36,314 nt of DNA. It comes from UBA11540 sp045531755 (lineage in GTDB: Bacteria > Bacillota > Clostridia > Oscillospirales > Ruminococcaceae). Made by a program: the position numbers and the translations under genes. Shown here piece after piece: positions 33,078 to 36,314 of the stretch. Location of the stretch: NCBI GenBank assembly GCA_045531755.1, contig JAZSEP010000015.1:1-36314 (forward strand), read 5' to 3'. The number at the start of each line of letters is the position of its first letter. Within the stretch, counting starts at the first letter, position 1. Below the pieces are notes generated by a model. It was not told where the DNA came from. It ran no database searches and worked only from the letters and a program-made list of their open reading frames with translations.

Positions 33078-34304
33078 ATGAGTAAAAAAATATTGAGCTT
33101 GGGAGTCGCACTTGCACTTATGCTTGTGACCGCCGCGCTCACCTTTTCAATAACAATGGTATATTCACAGGCTGAATTCAACCGCCGCGTTTATAACATA
33201 AAGGAACGCGAAGCGATGTATTCAAAGATTGCCGAGGTGGATAACCTAATTCGCCAGAACTACATCGGAACCATCGACGAAAAACAGCTTCAAGATTCCA
33301 TTTCCGAAGCCTTTGTCGAGGGTGTCGGCGATCGCTACGGACAGTATCTCACCGCTGAAACCTATGCGAAATACCTTTCCTCAAACGAAGGCGTTATGAT
33401 AGGAATAGGCGTAACGGTAAAACAAGCCGACAGCGGATATATACAGGTCGTGAGCGTCAACGAAAATTCTCCGGCACAGGAAGCAGGAATACTTCCCGAC
33501 GACCTCATAACACAGGTGGATGACCTTCCTGTAACAAAAGACAACTATTCCGAGGCTGTCGATAAGGTAAGCGGCGAAGAGGGAACGACGGTGACGCTGA
33601 TAGTGCGCCGCGGAGCAGAGGATTTGGCACCTCTTTCCGTAACGAGAAAGCGCATAGACCTCACCACCGTAACCTACAAAATGATAGCTGATAACGTAGG
33701 ATATATCGCGATAACAGGTTTCAATTCAAACACGGTTTCACAGTTCAATACCGCACTTGACGCGGTTATGTCACAGGGCGCAGAAGGACTTGTGTTTGAC
33801 GTCAGAAACAACCCCGGCGGAACAGTTTCCTCGGTTGCAAAAATCGTTGACCGACTCGTTCCCGAAGGCCCGATAGTTTCCGCAACGTATAAGGACGGCA
33901 CAACCGAAATCCTTGCAACCTCAGACGCAACCGAAATAAATCTTCCTATGGTGGTAATAACAAATAAGGATACGGCTTCTGCCGCCGAGCTTTTCACACA
34001 GGCTCTCAAGGATTACAACAAAGCAGTAAGCGTTGGTGATAAAACTACCTACGGAAAGGGAACGATGCAGTCGATACGAAAACTAAACGACGGCTCGGCA
34101 CTCAACATCACGGTGGCAAAATACAATCCGCCGAAATCCGCAAACTATGACGGCGTGGGTGTCCCTGCCGACTTTGAGGTTTCGCTCTCCGCGGAGCTCG
34201 CTTCAAAGATATCCGAGCTTGATATCTCCGAGGATACACAGCTCAAAAAGGCCCTTGAGCTTGCACAGACCAAGATTAAAGAGCATCAAAACTCAATGCA
34301 ATAA
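33078..34304 (+). CDS. S41 family C-terminal processing protease (CtpA/CtpB type)
   Basis: 408 residues. An N-terminal membrane anchor (about 5-29) is followed by a PDZ domain (about 100-180, with IGIGVTV and SPAQEAGILPDDLI) and the S41 protease core (about 190-350). The Ser/Lys dyad is visible: Ser301 in KDTASAAELF and Lys327 in TYGKGTMQ, at the usual spacing. The gene follows the FtsEX/M23 operon but has its own upstream terminator and -10 element. In Firmicutes such proteases act outside the cell on signalling or cell-wall proteins and often sit near an M23 peptidase gene, as here. The ATG has AAGGAG upstream. Confidence 0.95.
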   Translation: MSKKILSLGVALALMLVTAALTFSITMVYSQAEFNRRVYNIKEREAMYSKIAEVDNLIRQNYIGTIDEKQLQDSISEAFVEGVGDRYGQYLTAETYAKYLSSNEGVMIGIGVTVKQADSGYIQVVSVNENSPAQEAGILPDDLITQVDDLPVTKDNYSEAVDKVSGEEGTTVTLIVRRGAEDLAPLSVTRKRIDLTTVTYKMIADNVGYIAITGFNSNTVSQFNTALDAVMSQGAEGLVFDVRNNPGGTVSSVAKIVDRLVPEGPIVSATYKDGTTEILATSDATEINLPMVVITNKDTASAAELFTQALKDYNKAVSVGDKTTYGKGTMQSIRKLNDGSALNITVAKYNPPKSANYDGVGVPADFEVSLSAELASKISELDISEDTQLKKALELAQTKIKEHQNSMQ

Positions 34305-34311
34305 AAATGCG

Positions 34312-34333
34312 GCAACAGGCTTTTGCCTGTTGC
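34312..34333 (+). terminator. Hairpin after the S41 protease gene
   Basis: A perfect 9-bp GC-rich stem (34312-34320 with 34325-34333, loop TTTT) 8 bp after the stop, but without a T-tract behind it. Probably a terminator of reduced strength. Confidence 0.55.
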
Positions 34334-34346
34334 TGTACCGCGTCTA

Positions 34347-34375
34347 TTGACACCTTGAACGGTATTTAGTATAAT
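34347..34375 (+). promoter_or_regulatory. Consensus sigmaA promoter of greA-lysS
   Basis: Perfect TTGACA (34347-34352), 17-bp spacer, perfect TATAAT (34370-34375), 46 bp before the greA start. Confidence 0.93.
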
Positions 34376-34420
34376 ATAACAATGTGTATGTACGAACATA
34401 ATTGAAAGGATGAACTATAA

Positions 34421-34894
34421 ATGGCAAAGCTCCATAAGATCACCTATGAGGGACTCAAAAAACTCGAGGAAGAACTCGATTATCTCAAGCTGACCAAAAG
34501 AAAGGAAGTTGCCGAGAAGATAAAAGAAGCAAAATCCTTCGGTGACCTTTCCGAGAACAGCGAATATGACGAGGCTAAAAACGAGCAGGCTATCGTCGAG
34601 GCAAAGATTCTTGAGCTTGAAACAATGCTCAAAAACGTTGAGGTTATCGACGAGAACGAGATTACCACAGACAAGGTAACCGTCGGCGTAAAGGTTCTCG
34701 TATACGACTTTGACGAAGAGGAAGAGGTAGAGTACCAGATAGTTGGCTCCTCCGAATCCAACCCCTCTGAATACAAGATTTCCGATTCCTCCGAGCTTGG
34801 CAAAAACCTCATCGGCCACGCTGTAGGCGACGTTATTGAATTCGAGGTTCTTGGCTTTAATAACAAGTACGAGATAAGAGCTATCAATAAATAA
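34421..34894 (+). CDS. greA: Transcription elongation factor GreA
   Basis: 157 residues, the standard length. GreA enters the RNA polymerase secondary channel and stimulates cleavage of backtracked RNA. The N-terminal coiled coil (about 1-75) carries the acidic tip with GDLSENSEYDEAKNEQ, and the C-terminal FKBP-like domain (about 80-157) has the SSELGKNLIGHAVGD stretch. lysS begins 13 bp later in the same operon, an arrangement common in Firmicutes. Confidence 0.97.
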   Translation: MAKLHKITYEGLKKLEEELDYLKLTKRKEVAEKIKEAKSFGDLSENSEYDEAKNEQAIVEAKILELETMLKNVEVIDENEITTDKVTVGVKVLVYDFDEEEEVEYQIVGSSESNPSEYKISDSSELGKNLIGHAVGDVIEFEVLGFNNKYEIRAINK

Positions 34895-34907
34895 GGATGA
34901 TAAAATT

Positions 34908-36314
34908 ATGGCAGAAGAAATAAAGGCTCCGACAGAGCAGAACGTGTCCGAACTACTGAAGGTACGCCGCGAGAAGCTTGCCGAACTTCAGGCACAGGGC
35001 GCAGACCCGTTTGTAATCACAAAATACGACCAAACCCACCACTCCGCAGAGATAAAGGAAAACTTTGCAGAATTAGAAGGCAAAGAGGTCAGCATTGCAG
35101 GCCGCCTTATGACCAAAAGAGTTATGGGTAAAGCTTCCTTCTGTAACGTTCAGGATTTGAAGGGCAATATCCAGTCCTACGTTTCCCGTGATTCCTTGGG
35201 CGAGGAAGAATATAAAGCCTTCAAAAAGCTCGATATCGGTGATATCGTCGGAATAAAGGGAACTGTTTTCGAAACAAAAACAGGGGAGAAGTCTGTCCAC
35301 GCGACGTCCGTAACCCTTCTTTCCAAGAGCCTGCAGATACTTCCCGAGAAGTTCCACGGACTCACAAATACCGATACCCGTTACCGCCAGCGCTACATAG
35401 ACCTTATAATGAATCAGGAGTCCAAGCAGACCCTCATCAACCGTTCCAAGATTATCAGCGCGGTTAGAAAATACCTCGACGGACAGGGCTTTATGGAGGT
35501 TGAAACCCCCATGCTCGTCTACAATGCAGGCGGCGCGGCTGCAAGACCCTTCGAAACCCACTTCAACGCGCTTGACACCGATATTAAACTCAGAATTTCC
35601 CTCGAGCTCTACCTCAGACGCCTCATCGTCGGCGGTATGGAGAAAGTTTACGAGATAGGCAGAGTTTTCCGTAACGAAGGACTTGACACCCGTCATAACC
35701 CCGAGTTCACACTTATGGAGCTCTATCAGGCATATACCGACTATCACGGAATGATGGATTTGACCGAAAACCTTTATCGCTACGTGGCACAGGAGGTTCT
35801 CGGCACAACTAAAATCACCTTCAACGGCATCGAAATGGACCTCGGAAAACCCTTCGAGAGAATAACTATGCTCGACGCTGTTAAAAAGTATTCCGGCGTT
35901 GATTTCAACGAGATAAATACACTCGAAGAGGCTCGCGCAGTTGCAAAAGAGCATCACGTCGAGTATGAGGAAAGACATAAGAAGGGCGATATTCTCAACC
36001 TGTTTTTCGAGCAGTTTGTAGAGGAACACCTCGTTCAGCCGACCTTCGTTATGGACCATCCTATAGAGATTTCTCCTCTCACCAAAAAGAAACCCGAAAA
36101 CCCCGACTACGTCGAGCGCTTCGAGTTCTTTATGAACGGCTGGGAGATGGCAAATGCTTATTCCGAGCTTAACGACCCCATCGACCAGAGAGAACGCTTC
36201 AAGGCGCAGGAGGAACTTCTTGCACAAGGCGACGAGGAAGCAAACACAACCGACGAGGACTTCCTCTATGCCCTCGAACTCGGTATGCCCCCCACAGGCG
36301 GCATCGGCTTCGGC
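34908..36314 (+). CDS. lysS: Lysyl-tRNA synthetase, class II, 3'-truncated by window edge
   Basis: The first 469 residues are present and open to the window end; class II LysS is usually about 490-500 residues, so only the last few tens are missing. An N-terminal OB-fold anticodon-binding domain (about 60-155, with IAGRLMTKRVMGKASF) precedes the class II core: motif 1 around GFMEVETPML, motif 2 VFRNEGLDTRHNPEFTLME, and the start of motif 3 (GMPPTGGIGFG) at the very edge. It starts at the ATG at 34908 with AAGGATG upstream and is cotranscribed with greA. Confidence 0.97.
   Translation, partial: MAEEIKAPTEQNVSELLKVRREKLAELQAQGADPFVITKYDQTHHSAEIKENFAELEGKEVSIAGRLMTKRVMGKASFCNVQDLKGNIQSYVSRDSLGEEEYKAFKKLDIGDIVGIKGTVFETKTGEKSVHATSVTLLSKSLQILPEKFHGLTNTDTRYRQRYIDLIMNQESKQTLINRSKIISAVRKYLDGQGFMEVETPMLVYNAGGAAARPFETHFNALDTDIKLRISLELYLRRLIVGGMEKVYEIGRVFRNEGLDTRHNPEFTLMELYQAYTDYHGMMDLTENLYRYVAQEVLGTTKITFNGIEMDLGKPFERITMLDAVKKYSGVDFNEINTLEEARAVAKEHHVEYEERHKKGDILNLFFEQFVEEHLVQPTFVMDHPIEISPLTKKKPENPDYVERFEFFMNGWEMANAYSELNDPIDQRERFKAQEELLAQGDEEANTTDEDFLYALELGMPPTGGIGFG

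Noticed and set aside
35073..36227. A 384-codon open frame on the minus strand opposite lysS
   Set aside because: Antisense shadow of lysS, whose plus-strand product is unmistakable across the same bases.
1..36314. CRISPR arrays, tRNA/rRNA genes, insertion sequences or prophage
   Set aside because: No regularly spaced direct repeats, no tRNA-like cloverleaf or rRNA conserved words, and no transposase, integrase or phage structural motifs were found in any frame inspected.

Overview
The window is ordinary, gene-dense chromosome of an anaerobic low-to-mid GC Bacillota. It is most likely a gut-type clostridium of the Oscillospirales (Ruminococcaceae/Oscillospiraceae sense). Evidence: a one-piece pyruvate:ferredoxin oxidoreductase, clostridial families of the DUF4364, DUF6062, DUF512 and PrsA-like types, strong AGGAGG-like ribosome sites, promoters with 17-bp spacers, and regular use of GTG and TTG starts. 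I see no rRNA, tRNA, CRISPR array, transposase, integrase or phage structural gene.

Layout. 1-3036: the 3' part of nifJ and its terminator. 3038-3793: a lone ICMT-like membrane methyltransferase with its own promoter, ending in a terminator shared with the opposite strand. 3799-7673 (minus): rlmB, then a P-type-ATPase-like membrane protein that has lost its catalytic motifs, then a PflX-type radical SAM protein behind a terminator. 7680-10244 (minus): a DUF4364 winged-helix gene, trmB, a DUF6062 protein and a small tail-anchored protein. 10188-10273: a nested palindrome of about 86 bp. 10282-12914 (minus): an ECF sigma factor gene followed by a membrane-anchored beta-propeller protein placed like an anti-sigma factor. 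13054-13933: divergent ymdB (minus) and a PrsA-like lipoprotein (plus). 15152-19635: rarA and addB. 19680-25503 (plus): a housekeeping run of yceD-rpmF, then DUF512-der-plsY-rsmD-coaD and a coiled-coil gene. 25518-28746 (minus): recG, a ThyX-like protein and a YbaK-type deacylase. 28898-34333 (plus): a CdaR/PucR-type regulator, then ftsE-ftsX, an EnvC/PcsB-like M23 peptidase and a CtpA-type S41 protease. 34347-36314: greA and lysS, the latter cut by the window end.

Together the genes serve central metabolism (nifJ, coaD, plsY), ribosome and tRNA maturation (rlmB, rsmD, trmB, yceD, rpmF, der, ybaK, lysS), DNA repair (rarA, addB, recG) and envelope growth and division (ftsEX, M23 peptidase, ctpA). 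No mobile or defence island is visible. The least explained items are: the catalytically degenerate P-type-ATPase-like protein; the ThyX-like protein without the ThyX signature; the sigma/beta-propeller pair; the palindrome that could hide a ribosome site in read-through RNA; and the DUF6062 protein with a duplicated CxxC...CxxH module. All function calls come from reading motifs by eye; no database search was run.
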